Source: Silene latifolia
Taxonomy: Eukaryota > Streptophyta > Magnoliopsida > Caryophyllales > Caryophyllaceae
Assembly (NCBI RefSeq): GCF_048544455.1
Contig: NC_133536.1
Coordinates: forward strand, 30,692,152-30,756,151
Length of the DNA: 64,000 nucleotides
Direction: 5' to 3'
How positions within the stretch are numbered: position 1 is the first letter of the stretch; every line of letters begins with the position of its first letter. The notes below the pieces were generated by a model, which ran no database searches, had not been told where the DNA came from, and saw only the letters and a list, made by a program, of their open reading frames with translations. Both the position numbers and the translations under genes were made by a program. Shown here piece by piece: positions 22,892-34,831 of the stretch.

Positions 22892-23723
22892 AACGGTTTT
22901 GGAGCCTAAACCAATGAACCAACGAACTAGGGTGAGTCAATCTAAAATTAACCCGGTTTGAGTCATAGAGAGCTTGTGGCAAGCTTGGGAGACGTCCCAA
23001 GGTTGTGCCCTTGTTTTCTTAACTTAGGTCGGTCACTACGCGTGGGTAATGGGACGTATTTGGTGCTTATGATTGTTGCATATTCCTTGCTTGGTGTTGT
23101 GGATTTATTACATGCTTAGTGATATCTTATATGATAACATGGTTGATGGTAGTAAAAAATTGAGAAGGGTGTGTTGGATGTATGGATGTGAGCATACATG
23201 CTAGTATCGTTATATGTGAGTTGTATGTTGTGTCTATGCCTCTACTTTCCTCCGTACTTGAATTTAGGAACATGTAAATACGGTTATATGTGGACTTGTG
23301 TGAGTTAAGACGGATAAATAAATCATTTGATGTGTACTTGGTCAAGTGGAAAAAGGGACTCGGCCGACTAGAAGGCACTCGACCGAGTGCCCATGCCACT
23401 CGACTGAGTGGAGACCTTTACAGACTTCATGAACCTCCTGTAAGTTGTGACACTCGACCGAGTAGGTGACTCACTCGAATGAGTGTGTATCACTCGACCG
23501 AGTGGTAGTACCACTTGACCGAGTGCACAATGGAGGTATTTGTGGAAACATTCTGTAAGTTGAGGCACTCGACCGAGTGAGCACATCACTCGACCGAGTG
23601 AGCTCACCGCTCGACCGAGTGACATCCCACACTCGATCGAGTAGACCTGTATGGTGGTCAATACCCTTTGTCTCCTATTTTGGAGCATGTATTGAAGTTT
23701 GTTACACTTATTGAAGAGACATA
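22892..23723 (+). other. Leader of Tekay-like Gypsy with dyad array
   Basis: An 830-bp leader between primer site and gag start, with no supported ORF. Its first part resembles the leader at 12560. The second part carries eleven CACTCGAYCGAGTG-type dyads between 23376 and 23643. Confidence 0.8.
23376..23643. repeat. CACTCGAYCGAGTG dyad array in the leader
   Basis: Eleven 14-bp units at 23376, 23397, 23451, 23472, 23491, 23512, 23566, 23587, 23608 and 23630, plus a looser form at 23361. Most read CACTCGACCGAGTG; one reads CACTCGAATGAGTG and one ends GAGTA. They fall in groups with about 20-bp spacing inside a group and larger gaps of about 54 bp (23397 to 23451, 23512 to 23566), which suggests a higher-order unit. 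Confidence 0.9.
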
Positions 23724-24782
23724 ATGCCGAGAACCCGTACAAGGACTCCGTCACCTCCATCTAGCGTGTCCGAGGAAGAAATGGAGCGGGTCATTGCTCA
23801 AAATGAGGCCCTCACCGAGGCCCTTAGAAATGTCACAAGGGAAAGAGATGTGGCAATGGATGCCTCCGCCGTGAGCACCGCCATCTCGCACCACCGCCCC
23901 ACCAAGTACCTTAGAGTGGGAGAGCCTTGTCTCTCTAGTGAGTGGATAATGGAAATGGAAAACGTGTTTGAGGTGATAAGATGCCCCGAAGAGCTTAAAG
24001 TGGAACAAGTCGTCTTCTACTTGGGAGGTGTTGCGGACGGGTGGTGGCATAAAGAAAGGGACGCAATGTGAAAATTCTATGAAGAGAGAGGCGAGACCGT
24101 CATCGCTTGGACCGACTTCAAGGTAGAAATGAGAAATGAAATATTTTCCGAGCATGTGAGATTCAAACTCCGGGCAGAGTTCGACTGCTTTGTCATTACC
24201 GATGTTGTGACAGTTCAAGATTACTATATCCGTTTCAACGAGCTAGCTAATTATGTGGAAGATCTCCACCTTAGTCAATCACACTTAGCTCTAAACTTTG
24301 AGGGAGGATTGACTGTCAATATCCTAGAGAAGCTCCCACCCGGAGAAGTGTCAAGTGTGAAAGAGGTCTATGTTAGGGCCGGAAACACGAAGAGGCTACT
24401 CGGCATGACCAAGGATGCTAAGGAGAGGTCCGGAGAGAAAAGAAAGGCCGAAGGTAAAGGTGGAGGATATCAACCCAAGAAGTCTAATTTCAATCAAGCT
24501 AGGTCTTACTCGGGAGGAGCATCAACAAGTGGCTATGGAAGTTCGGGTGGTTACGGAAGTAGAGCCGTGAGTGAAGGAGGAGGACTAAGGTGCTACAATT
24601 GTGGTGGCCTCAGCCACAAGAAAGTGGAATGTACTAGCACTCCAAAAGAGCCCAACCGGAGGTTCAGGCAAGGAAATTCCTACTCCACTCCTTCTCAAAG
24701 CGGGAACAACAACCGGAATTCGGGGCATGGAGCAACTCGAGGAATGCTAACTCCACTTTCAATGGTGACAACAACGGGGTAA
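23724..24782 (+). pseudogene. Gypsy gag, broken
   Basis: Gag of a Tekay/Del-like Gypsy element. The start MPRTRTRTPSPP is followed by a coiled-coil-like stretch (EEEMERVIAQNEALTEALRN), the retrotransposon gag domain (about residues 60-190: WIMEMENVFEV, VFYLGGVADGWWH, then YYIRFNELANYV) and a Gly/Ser-rich linker. A CCHC zinc knuckle, CYNCGGLSHKKVEC, closes it. An in-frame TGA at 24069-24071, where W is usual, splits it. A frameshift near 24725 puts the downstream protease in another frame. It cannot make a full capsid protein. Confidence 0.88.
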
Positions 24783-24820
24783 ATTTCAACCAGGAAGCTC
24801 CATCTAGAGCAACAAGCTTT

Positions 24821-25820
24821 GTGGGAGGCAATGCTTCGGGGAGTAGGCCAACCCAATCGGTAAGCACGGTACAAGGTGAACCCAAGTCTAGCGGCAAGCT
24901 ATTTGCCATGGGTAAGAAGAGCGCCGAAGAGGATGCCCACGTTGTCTCTGGTACATTCCTTATCAATTCTCATCCTTGTTTTATTTTATTTGACTCAGGG
25001 GCCACTCATTCTTTTATGTCTAAGAGTCATCTGTTGAGCCTTGGTTTGGGGGAGGGAGAACTAGCCAATGACGATGTGTCCTTACCTTCGGGAGAGTCCA
25101 TCATATGTTCAAAAGTGTATAAGGAGGTGTCGGTCATAGTGCATGAAACCAACTTTCCGGTAAACCTATTTGAATTCCCTTTATAGGGATTTGAAGTAAT
25201 CCTAGGGATAGATTGGCTAAATAGACACAAAGCCAATATAGATTTCTATCAAAAGAAAATCGCCTTGAGAGGACCCAAAGGTACTAGGGTTTCATACAAA
25301 GGTTACCTAGTCAAACCAAAAGTGAAACTAGTTTCGGCAACGACCTTGAAGACATTTTTGAAGAAGGGTTGTCCTATGATCTTGTTTCATGTATGGGACA
25401 CTAGCATGGAAGGACCACAAGCACAAGATATACCGGTGGTGAGGGACTTTGAAGATGTGTTTCCGGAGGAGTTATCTGGGTTGCCTCCACCAAGAGAGGT
25501 AGAATTTGGAGTGGACTTGAAACCGGGTACGGGACCAATCTCTAAGGCCTCGTACCGGATGGGTCCAAAGGAACTGGAAGAGTTAAAGAAGCAACTTTGA
25601 GAATTGGCGAATAAGGGTTACATTAGACCGAGTGTTTCACCATGGGGAGCACCGGTTCTATTTGTAAAGAAGAAGGACGGAACCTTGAGATTATGCATCG
25701 ATTATAGGGAATTGAATAACGTCACCATCAAGAACAAGTACCCTCTAGCAAGGATCGATGATTTGTTTGACCAATTTAGTGGAGCCGGAATATTTTCAAA
25801 GATTGACCTAATATCGGGCT
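24821..25820 (+). pseudogene. Gypsy protease and N-terminal RT, broken and interrupted
   Basis: One reading frame carries an aspartic protease with FDSGATHSF (active site at about 24989-25015) and the downstream GIDWLNRHKA strand. RT follows: [40 protein letters not shown] and FSKIDLISG. Two in-frame stops are present (TAG 25184-25186, TGA 25598-25600). The frame breaks at 25820, where the Copia complex entered between ISG and YHQL. The rest of RT resumes at 46808. Confidence 0.9.
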
Positions 25821-27106
25821 TGTTGGAGTAGTGTCCTCCACAATAAGTGCGTCTACATAATAAATCTCGTAAAAGGAATATCAGGGATTATTTATTTATT
25901 TGTCAGCTGGTCATCGTTAATCGGTAATGATTGGCTGACTAGAGTTTGACATTACTGTCGTGTGACGGCGGTGATCAGCTGATCCCTTTAGGTCACACCT
26001 ATAGGATGACGCCCAAATAGAATAAATTAATTGTTTGTATGAGATACGAGATAATTAATTCCTTGTATTATTTGACTTTTAATAAGTCACGTAAAAGTAT
26101 TATTTGATGACGGGTTACGAACTCGGGATAAAGAGATTTATTATTTAATTATGAGATATTTAAATAATAAATAATTAGAATTGATTAATTAATTGTTAAT
26201 TAATTAATTTTATACGATATGTGTATATGTTTTGAGGTGAAATTAATTAGCTATTATATTTTACAAGAGGTTGTAAAATTAGCTAAATGGGTTAATATTG
26301 ACACATTGTATGTTGATAAAATAGTCTTATGATTACTTAATGGTTAAGTAGTTATTGGTAGTTAATTTATATTATTTAAGGGTTAAATAATTAAATTAAT
26401 ATTTAATTATGTAAGATAATTAAATATAAGACTTATAAGCATTTGTGGGGCAAATGTCGAAAATCGAATTGGACTCAAAATAGTCCACTTGGACCGATTT
26501 CTTTGAGGACAAACAAGTGTCCTTTGTAGTGGATTTTCCACTAAGGTTTGTTCTCCACATTTTGCTATAAATACCCACTTATTCACATCATTCTTAAGTT
26601 GGAAAAATTAGAAGAAAATTTGGTCTTTGTTGAGCTCTCTTGGCCGATTTCTTATACACCAAAAAGACCAACTTTTTCTTCTTAATTTGTTCATCATTTT
26701 TTATCTTATAAACACATATATAACTAACTAATAATATTATCAAGGTAATAATATTAATTAGTACATCAAATATACATCTACAAGGTTACTACTATTATTA
26801 TCTAGTTAGTATTATAGTAGTAATTTGGGTTAATCTTGGGTGCCACCAAAGGAGGTTACCTATATTGGTAACTTGTGTTCTTGGAGGATCATCCTTGTTG
26901 ATTTAGCTCAAGAACAACATCAAGGAAGGAGTCCTTGAGTTGTGCCCATATTTGCCTTATAGCAATGTAAGGAACTTTTGTCTTAAGATGGTTTAAAACC
27001 ATCCTTTATACATTTCTTTTGCATGCATGTAGATTTAGACCATTTATAATTATTTTGTAATTTTAATATCATAAGATGAGTATTAATATGGTCTAAATAA
27101 CTAACA
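25821..27106 (+). repeat. Copia family 2 LTR, type A, left end
   Basis: A 1286-bp LTR, TGTTGGAGTAGTG...CTAACA. It is called type A from the block upstream of the TATA box (26470-26543). It reads the same as the LTR at 45522-46807 wherever I compared them, including sites that differ in type B. The TATA box is at 26566-26573. The target duplication lies just left. Confidence 0.93.
26470..26573 (+). promoter_or_regulatory. TATA box with three upstream dyads, type A
   Basis: TATAAATA at 26566-26573. Upstream are three short inverted repeats: TGGACT/AGTCCA (26470-26487), AGGACA/TGTCCT (26506-26523) and TAGTGG/CCACTA (26527-26543). The same three occur in type B LTRs with different bases but still paired. 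The promoter role is inferred from the TATA box and position. Confidence 0.6.
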
Positions 27107-27108
27107 AG

Positions 27109-27120
27109 TGGTATCAGAGC
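27109..27120 (+). other. Primer binding site (tRNA-iMet)
   Basis: TGGTATCAGAGC, 3 nt after the LTR end at 27106. Confidence 0.93.
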
Positions 27121-28302
27121 ATTGTTAAATACATGCATGTTGTCTTAAGACGATTTTAGCAATTTATGAGATAAATTAATAAAATGGATATTATGTTACT
27201 AAAATTCGTTTTATCACATAATATAGTCTTGCATGTATATAATCTGGTCTTAGGATGATATGGGACGAAAATTTGATTTTTGTTATGTTGTTAAATTTTT
27301 CCAACTTGTTATTACTTAAATTGGCATAAAATTGAGTAAAAATGCATTAAAATTAATTAAGAGTTAATTAAATTGTGTTGCATGTTAATTTTATGCATGT
27401 TTATTTAAAAATAACCACATGTATGTTCTATTTATGAGATAAGTAGATACTATAAATTAATGTGATTAATTTAGGTTGTTTATTAATTTTTATTTGATAA
27501 AAATGGGTAAATAATGGTTATTTTGTAAATAAATATTGATTTTAATTTTGGGCTCGAAATTTCTGAATTTTTAGCTCCTGGAAATTGTTCCAAAATGTAT
27601 AAAATTTTATTTTAAGTAATTTTAATTTTTATGGTTTGATTTAGAATTAAATCGTAAAAATTGTCGCTTTACCGATAACATTGTGAAATCATTTTTTATA
27701 AATTTAAAACCAACAATTTTCACTTGCATGGCATTTTGGGTGTAAGACCAGAATGTTCATAGTTTTGAAATTTATTTTTCCATAAAATTTTATATTAAAT
27801 GGAATTATATATGATAATTGTGAATTATAATATCATTTTTTTGTCACAATTGTGTTTTAAATTCCCATATAAAATCAAGATAATTGTTGAGAATGATTAT
27901 TTTGATAATAGACCAGATTAGTATGATGAGTAAGTCTTAAAATTGTTTTAAGAATTGATTATGAATTTTTATTGGTAAAAATTCCGTCAAAGCAAGCTCA
28001 AATGATCGTTGTTGGTAAGTTAGACGATTTGGCATGTCATATTTACATAATGCATTTTATTATTCATTTAGATGAATGGTTTTTAGAATTATAATTATGT
28101 AATTTTTCCTAATATGGCCATAGGTAGAAGTTGGTATTTCCCGAAATGTAAGGGAATATTGACTTGTTTTGTAATTAATTGCGATTTCGTATCGCCTAAT
28201 TTGTAATTAATTAATAGTTTTATTTTAATTTTATTACAAATTGTATAAAATTGGGAATGAGACCTATTTCCTTTTACGAGATTTATTATGTAAACGCACT
28301 TT
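27121..28302 (+). other. Truncated 5' leader ending in a filler joint
   Basis: A family 2 leader matching 32900-34015 up to about 28256. Then comes a short unmatched stretch, then 28268-28302, which is a minus-orientation copy of the LTR start (compare 36669-36703), and then the 3' UTR. All gag and pol sequence is missing here. Confidence 0.75.
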
Positions 28303-29036
28303 ATGTATTTATTATTTCATATATGATAGTTGCATTTATCGTTATATTCAGTTTTATGTCTGAATTTATATACTTTGTTTTCTCCAAATAGGTTGTAAAG
28401 ACAATGTCGAACCCTATTAAGTGAACTGGATTAACATTGTATTTTGACCCTAGTTACTTAATGAGGTGACGTCTCGGAGTGACTAGATTGTAAGGCGATA
28501 GATGACAGGTTCGACTGTCATATGGTCATAGTGATGACTGGTCGATTACATAGGCATATTGTGAGACAATTTGTCGGACAGTGACCGTTTATAGAGTCCT
28601 TTTGTTGCTAGGTCGTGGCGAGGACTTCTATTTATTCCTTCGAGTCAATTCTTTAGACTGGTGACTATTTGTCTGAGTTGGTATGGTTTTCCGGTGGCTT
28701 TGGTTTTTGTTCTAGGTCGCACCGTAAAAGGAGGCCGATGAGCATTTACTGGGTCATTGTGATCTATATCGAATGAAGAAAATAGGTCAACGGGATTGTC
28801 CTTTTATGTCATATTCTATCTCAAGGCCACTCGAGGAGAGATGACTGTGAAATGCGTGGCCACGCTCGGATGAGATCTATAGTAGATTATCCGGTCGATA
28901 CATTCTCCTGATCGAGGAAACCACTTTATGATATGATCGCGTGCAAGAACGACCTGAAAGACATCTTGCATTGAGTGGGAGATATTATTGGACAAGAGAA
29001 TTGGTAACGCATACTTGTGTCAGACAAGTGGGAGAT
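28303..29036 (+). other. 3' UTR copy of family 2 with polypurine tract
   Basis: Non-coding sequence matching 44787-45521. It includes GACGTCTCGGAGTGACTAGA, the GGTCGTGGCGAG box and a GAGTGGGAGATATTATTGGA stretch. It ends in AAGTGGGAGA before the LTR at 29037. It is joined directly to a 5' leader, so the unit 25821-30321 looks like an element stripped of all coding sequence. Confidence 0.75.
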
Positions 29037-30321
29037 TGTTGGAGTAGTGTCCTCCACAATAAGTGCGTTTACATAATAAATCTCGTAAAAGGAATATCAG
29101 GGATTTATTTATTTATTTGTCAGCTGGTCATCGTTAATCGGTAATGATTGGCTGACTAGAGTTTGACATTACTGTCGTGTGACGGCGGTGATCAGCTGAT
29201 CCCTTTATGTCACACCTATAGGATGACACCCAAATAGAATAAATTAATTGTTTGTATGAGATACGAAATAATTAATTCCTTGTATTATTTGACTCTTAGT
29301 TAGTCACATAAATGTATTATTTGATGACGGGTTACGAACTCGGGACAATGAGATTTATTATTTAATTATGAGATATTTAAATAATAAATGATTAGAATTT
29401 ATTAATTAATTGTTAATTAATTAATTTTAGACGATATGTGTATATGTTTTGAGGTGGAATTAATTAGCTATTATATTTTACAAGAGGTTGTAAAATTAGC
29501 TAAATGGGTTAATATTGACACATTGTATGTTGATAAAATGGTCTTATGATTACTTAATGGTTAAGTAGTTATTGGTAGTTAATTTATATTATTTAAGGGT
29601 TAAATAATTAAATTAATATTTAATTATGTAAGATAATTAAATATAAGACTTATAAGCATTTGTGGGGCAAATGTCGAAAATCGAAATGGACTCAAATAAG
29701 TCCACTTTGACCGATTTTTTAGAGGACACCAAGTGTCCTTATAAGTGGCATATTCCACTTAGCTTTGTCTCTACATTTGGCTATAAATACCCATCCATGT
29801 ACACCATAACCAAGTTGGAAAAATTAGAAGAAAATTTGGTCTTTGTTGAGCTCTCTTGGCCGATTTCTTATACACCAAAAAGACCAACTTTTTCTTCTTA
29901 ATTTGTTCATCATTTTTATCTTATAAACACATATATAACTAACTAATAATATTATCAAGGTAATAATATTAATTAGTACATCAAATATACATCTACAAGG
30001 TTACTACTATTATTATCTAGTTAGTATTATAGTAGTAATTTGGGTTAATCTTGGGTGCCACCAAAGGAGGTTACCTATATTGGTAACTTGTGTTCTTGGA
30101 GGATCATCCTTGTTGATTTAGCTCAAGAACAACATCAAGGAAGGAGTCCTTGAGTTGTGCCCATATTTGCCTTATAGCAATGTAAGGAACTTTTGTCTTA
30201 AGATGGTTTAAAACCATCCTTTATACATTTCTTTTGCATGCATGTAGATTTAGACCATTTATAATTATTTTGTAATTTTAATATCATAAGATGAGTATTA
30301 ATATGGTCTAAATAACTAACA
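29037..30321 (+). repeat. Copia family 2 LTR, type B, plus
   Basis: A 1285-bp LTR with TG...CA ends. It differs from type A mainly in the block before the TATA box (29687-29761). The left side is the polypurine tract and the right side is a primer site, so interior sequence lies on both sides, as in tandem or recombinant arrays. Confidence 0.92.
29687..29789 (+). promoter_or_regulatory. TATA box with three upstream dyads, type B
   Basis: TATAAATA at 29782-29789. The inverted repeats are TGGACT/AGTCCA (29687-29704), AGGACAC/GTGTCCT (29723-29739) and TAAGTGG/CCACTTA (29742-29761). Compared with type A, the third pair gains one base in each arm, so pairing is kept. The same arrangement recurs in the LTRs at 35444-36726 (minus) and 40082-41366. 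Confidence 0.6.
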
Positions 30322-30323
30322 AG

Positions 30324-30335
30324 TGGTATCAGAGC
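30324..30335 (+). other. Primer binding site fused to inverted coding DNA
   Basis: TGGTATCAGAGC follows the LTR at 30321. Instead of a leader, the next bases are the minus-strand Copia coding sequence also found at 39009 onward. The shared GAGC at the joint is a possible microhomology. Confidence 0.85.
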
Positions 30336-32800
30336 CATAGCTTAGAGTCAGAACTCATAATAGCTGCTTTATAGGTCTTGGGTTCATCACTTTCTAAAAG
30401 TAAAACCTCATAGTCACCATCTTCCTCGATAATACCAAGGTATCTATCAGGCTGACGACTAACCCTTTCTGACCTCCTAGGTTCAGAAGGAACAATAACC
30501 GATTCAGACGTAGAAGGAACATCTTCCTGTATTGTCATATCAGTTTGTGGCTCTTGAACTTCGTCAAGTTCAAATTTTCTCCCACTCTCTTCTAGATATA
30601 AACTCTTTTCTAGAAAGACAACTTCACGAGCCACAAACACTTTGTTCTCGTTACTATTGTAGAAGTAATATCCACAAGTTTCCTTAGGGTAGCCTACAAA
30701 AATACACTTTTCGAACGAGGTGAAAGCTTATCGTCGACTTGGTCTTAACATAAGCATCACAACCCCCATACTTTCATGTATCGCAGATTCGGGACTTTCC
30801 CTTTCCATATCTCATATGGAGTTTTGTCAGATTGCTTTAGTGGGACTTTTATTAAGTGATTGTACAGCAGATAAAATGGCAAATCCCAGAATGACTTAGG
30901 TAATTCTGTTTGACTCATCATCGATCGAACCATATCTAATAAAGTTCGATTCCTCCTTTCAGCCACACCATTTAATTGTGGTGTGCCAGGAGGAGTTAAC
31001 TGAGATACAATACCACAGTTTATAAGGTGATCTTTAAAGTCATTGCTTAAATATTCCCCACCACGATCTGATCGTAATGCTTTAATCTTCTTATTTAATT
31101 GGTTTTCTACTTCATTCTGAAACTCTTTGAACTTATCAAAAGCTTCACTTTTATACCTCATTAAGTAGATATACCCATATCTACTCATGTCATCGGTAAA
31201 AGTAATGAAATAGTCAAAATTACCTCTAGCAAGGATCATTGGGCCACAAACATCGGTATGTATTAAACCCAATAACTCACTAGCTCGAGATCCTTTTCCT
31301 AGAAAAGGTGAACGAGTCATCTTGCCAAGAAGACAAGATTCGCATGTACCAAATGATTCAAAATCAAAAGGTTTAATTACACCAGTCGACACTAGTCTTT
31401 TAATGCGCTTCTCGTTGATGTGTCCTAATCGACAATGCCATAAATAAGATAGATCAGGATCACCTGTTTTGAGTCTTTTATTATCTAAATGATAAACATC
31501 GTTGCAGGTATCTAGAATATAAATTCCATTGATCGAAATAGCTTGGCTATATACAATCCCATTAAGGGAAAAAGTACAACACTTGTCTTTAATTACAAAG
31601 GAAAACCCTTCTGTGTCTAACACAGATACGGATATTATATTTCTAGATAGCGTTGGTACAAAATAACAATTATTAAGATGCAACTCCAAACCCGAAGCTA
31701 AACTAAGTACATAAGTTCCTACTGAGACGGCAGGCTACTTTAGACCCGTTTCCCATTCGGAGATCGACATCACCCTTGTTTAGCTTTCTTATGCTTTTTA
31801 GGCCCTGCAGATGATTGCACAAGTGAGAACCACAACCAGTATCTAATACCCAAGTTGTATTTGAAGCATAATTTATGTCTATCATAAAAGATTCAGTTAA
31901 GAAATTACATGTCGGCTTCACAATGCCAGCTTTTATGTCATCCAGGTACTTTGTGCAATTACGTCTCCAATGTCCCTTGTTATTACAATAATTACAAGTA
32001 TCTTTAAGAGGATTACCCTTTATGGATTTTGGCTTGGTAGAGCAATTCGCAATTGCTTTACCTTTGCCCTCCACCTGAAAGGGCTTCTTACCTGCGTTCC
32101 TCTTAAACTGCTTCTTCCCCTTCACGTTAATCGCAAGCACATCATTCCTTGTACTCCCACTCAATCCCATGTCCTTCTCTGCTTGCACAAGCAGAGAATG
32201 GAGCTCATGTAAACTCTTTCTCATGTTCGTCATATTATAATTTACCCTAAATTGGGTAAATCCCTTGACGCGCGAGAGAGAGTGGAGCACTCGGTCCACC
32301 ACAAGTTCGTCGGGGATCTTGCATCCCAACCCCTCTAAAGTTTCCACGTACTCAATCATTTTAAGTACGTGTGAACTTACAGGTTGACCATCTTTGAGGT
32401 TAGCCTCAAAGAAACGGACTGCGGTGTCATACTGAATTATTCTCGGGGCTTGAGAAAACATAGTTGAAAGCCTCGAAAATACTTCATGTGCATCACGAAA
32501 CTTGACACATTGCCTTTGTAAAGCAGGATCCATTGAAAAAATCAAAACATTTTTTATTGCAGCGGAATCCTTTTGATAATTTGAAAAAGCCTCCCTTACA
32601 TCGGCAGTGGCCCTAGTACTAGGCAAAGGGGGAGAGGGATCGACAAGGTAACGTAATTTGCCATCACCTGCGGCAGCTAATCGAAGTTGTTCTTCCCAAT
32701 CTTTAAAATTACTACCGTCGGCTTTTAAAACATATTTGTCCATAAAAGAACGTAGCCATGAATCTCTAGCTATGGTGGCGGTTTCACTAGTAGAACTCAT
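30331..32800 (-). pseudogene. Copia gag-protease-integrase block, inverted, broken
   Basis: On the minus strand, gag starts at ATG 32798-32800 (MSSTSETATIARDSW) and runs through the gag domain (QLRLAAAGDGKLRYLVDP, then VLKMIEYVETLEGLG). A CCHC knuckle, CNYCNNKGHWRRNC, and a protease with WVLDTGCGSHLC follow. A frameshift near 31735 breaks the frame. Next come gag-pre-integrase (HCRLGHINEKRI, CESCLLGK) and integrase (IHTDVCGP, FTDDMSRYG, LRSDRGGEY, TPQLNGVAERRNRTLLDM). It then breaks again near 30757 and ends inside the linker before RT at SSDSKLWL (30329-30340). RT and RNase H are absent from this block. Confidence 0.88.
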
Positions 32801-32887
32801 CGTGATTACTACAAAGGAAATAAAGGACACTACTCCAACAATCTCGTTGGCGGTTTCACTAGTAGAAGTCATCGTGATTACTACAAG
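32801..32887. other. Scrambled joint with duplicated gag start
   Basis: In plus order: the gag upstream bases of the inverted block, a minus LTR-start fragment (32825-32845, ACTACTCCAACAATCTC), a second inverted copy of the first gag codons and upstream bases (32846-32884), then a plus-strand primer site. The second copy reads ACTTCTACTAG on minus, as in the gag at 34832, whereas the main block reads AGTTCTACTAG. The filler therefore came from a different copy. Confidence 0.8.
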
Positions 32888-34831
32888 TGGTATCAGAGCA
32901 TTGTTAAATACATGCATGTTGTCTTAAGACGATTTTAGCAATTTATGAGATAAATTAATAAAATGGATATTATGTTACTAAAATTCGTTTTATCACATAA
33001 TATAGTCTTGCATGTATATAATCTGGTCTTAGGATGATATGGGACGAAAATTTGATTTTTGTTAAATTTTTCCAACTTATTATTACTTAAATTGGCATAA
33101 AATTGAGTAAAAATGCATTAAAATTAATTAAGAGTTAATTAAATTGTGTTGCATGTTAATTTTATGCATGTTTATTTAAAAATAACCACATGTATGTTCT
33201 ATTTATGAGATAAGTAGATACTATAAATTAATGTGATTAATTTAGGTTGTTTATTAATTTTTATTTGATAAAAATGGGTAAATAATGGTTATTTTGTAAA
33301 TAAATATTGATTTTAATTTTGGGCTCGAAATTTCTGAATTTTTAGCTCCTGGAAATTGTTCCAAAATGTATAAAATTTTATTTTAAGTAATTTCAATTTT
33401 TATGGTTTGATTTAAAATTAAATCGTAAAAATTGTCGCTTTACCGATAAAATTGTGAAATCATTTTTTATAAATTTAAAACCAACAATTTTCACTTGCAT
33501 GGCATTTTGGGTGTAAGACCAGAATGTTCATAGTTTTGAAATTTATTTTTCCATAAAATTTTATATTAAATGGAATTTCATATGATAATTGTGAATTATT
33601 ATATTTTTTTTTGTCACAATTGTGTTTTAATTCCCATATAAAATCAAGATAATTGTTGAGAATGATTATTTTGATAGTAGACCAGATTAGTATGGTGAGT
33701 AAGTCTTAAAATTGTTTTAAGAATTGATTATGAATTTTTATTGGTAAAAATTCCGTCAAAGCAAGCTCAAATGATCGTTGTTGGTAGGTAAGACGATTTG
33801 GCATGTCATATTTACATAATGCATTTTATTATTCATTTAGATGAATGGTTTTTAGAATTATAATTATGTAATTTTTCCTAATATGGCCATAGGTAGAAGT
33901 TGGTATTTCCCGAAATGTAAGGGAATATTGACTTGTTTTGTAATTAATTGCGATTTCGTATCGCCTAATTTGTAATTAATTAATAGTTTTATTTTAATTT
34001 TATTACAAATTGTATAATAGGGTATTGTTATGTAATTTAATTATTAGTAATTAGATGAAGCATCTAAAGACGGAGTTTTCATGAAGACGGTGTTTTCGGA
34101 AAGGTGTTTCGAAATCCTAAAGAAGGAGGCCTATTTATGAAGACTCAAGGGACCAAGGAGTTGGTTTCCGAAGTGTAATAATTTTACTTAATTAGATTAA
34201 CTAGGTGGCCATATTAGGACTTGGTTGTTTTAAATCTTTTATGCATTCATGCCAAATCGTCACTACATGTTTTATTTCTTTTGTTATCGATTTAATTGTC
34301 TAGCATTCACCAATTTAGTTCACTTAAAAGTGATAGACAATTAATTTGATAAGATCTCTCACATTTGTTTAAAATTGAGATTAAGCCTTACCAAATAATA
34401 GCACCTATGAATCCCTTCTTCATTAGAGGTAGGTTCGGATCACCGAGGTACACTCTTTTTACGTTGGGTAAGTAGGGTAATAAAAGTTATTACACGTGAA
34501 AATTGGTTGGACTCAACGGGATAGATATGGGTTGAATCGGTCCACCATGCCCATATTTATTCTGGGGCTAAAAGATAGATTTTAAGAAAATCCGTCAACC
34601 AAGAGTTCTAGTAGTAGAATCAGTCAAAGTTGTTGACTCACCAAATTTATATAAATATAGGTTGAATCGGTCCACCGTGCCCGTGTTTATATAAAATTGG
34701 ATCTTGGAATCATTTATATAATTCAGTGGGAGATCATTATATAAATGGGAACTTGTTTAATAGTTTCACAAGTTAAATATTTCTAGACGATAAATGTTAA
34801 TCTTTCCTTTATTTCCTTTGTAGTAATCACG
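32888..34831 (+). other. Primer site and full 5' leader, family 2
   Basis: The primer site is TGGTATCAGAGC at 32888-32899, without an LTR directly to its left. The 1.9-kb leader ends at the gag ATG (34832). It matches the family 1 leader in outline. It has two copies of a GTTGAATCGGTCCACC block (about 34530-34560 and 34660-34690) and a GGATCTTGGAATCATTTAT stretch shared with family 1. I see no supported ORF. Confidence 0.75.

Noticed and set aside
21265-23643. CRISPR-like array of palindromic repeats
   Set aside because: Units are only 14 bp with irregular spacing and no unique spacers of constant length, in a plant retrotransposon leader.
28941-29144. 67-codon ORF repeated in the Copia 3' UTR copies
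   Set aside because: It crosses the polypurine tract into the LTR start and shows no protein features.
29662-29901. 79-codon ORF repeated in the type B Copia LTRs (also 35864-36103 and 40707-40946)
   Set aside because: Identical because the LTRs are near-identical. It spans the TATA box and the frame is lost in type A LTRs.
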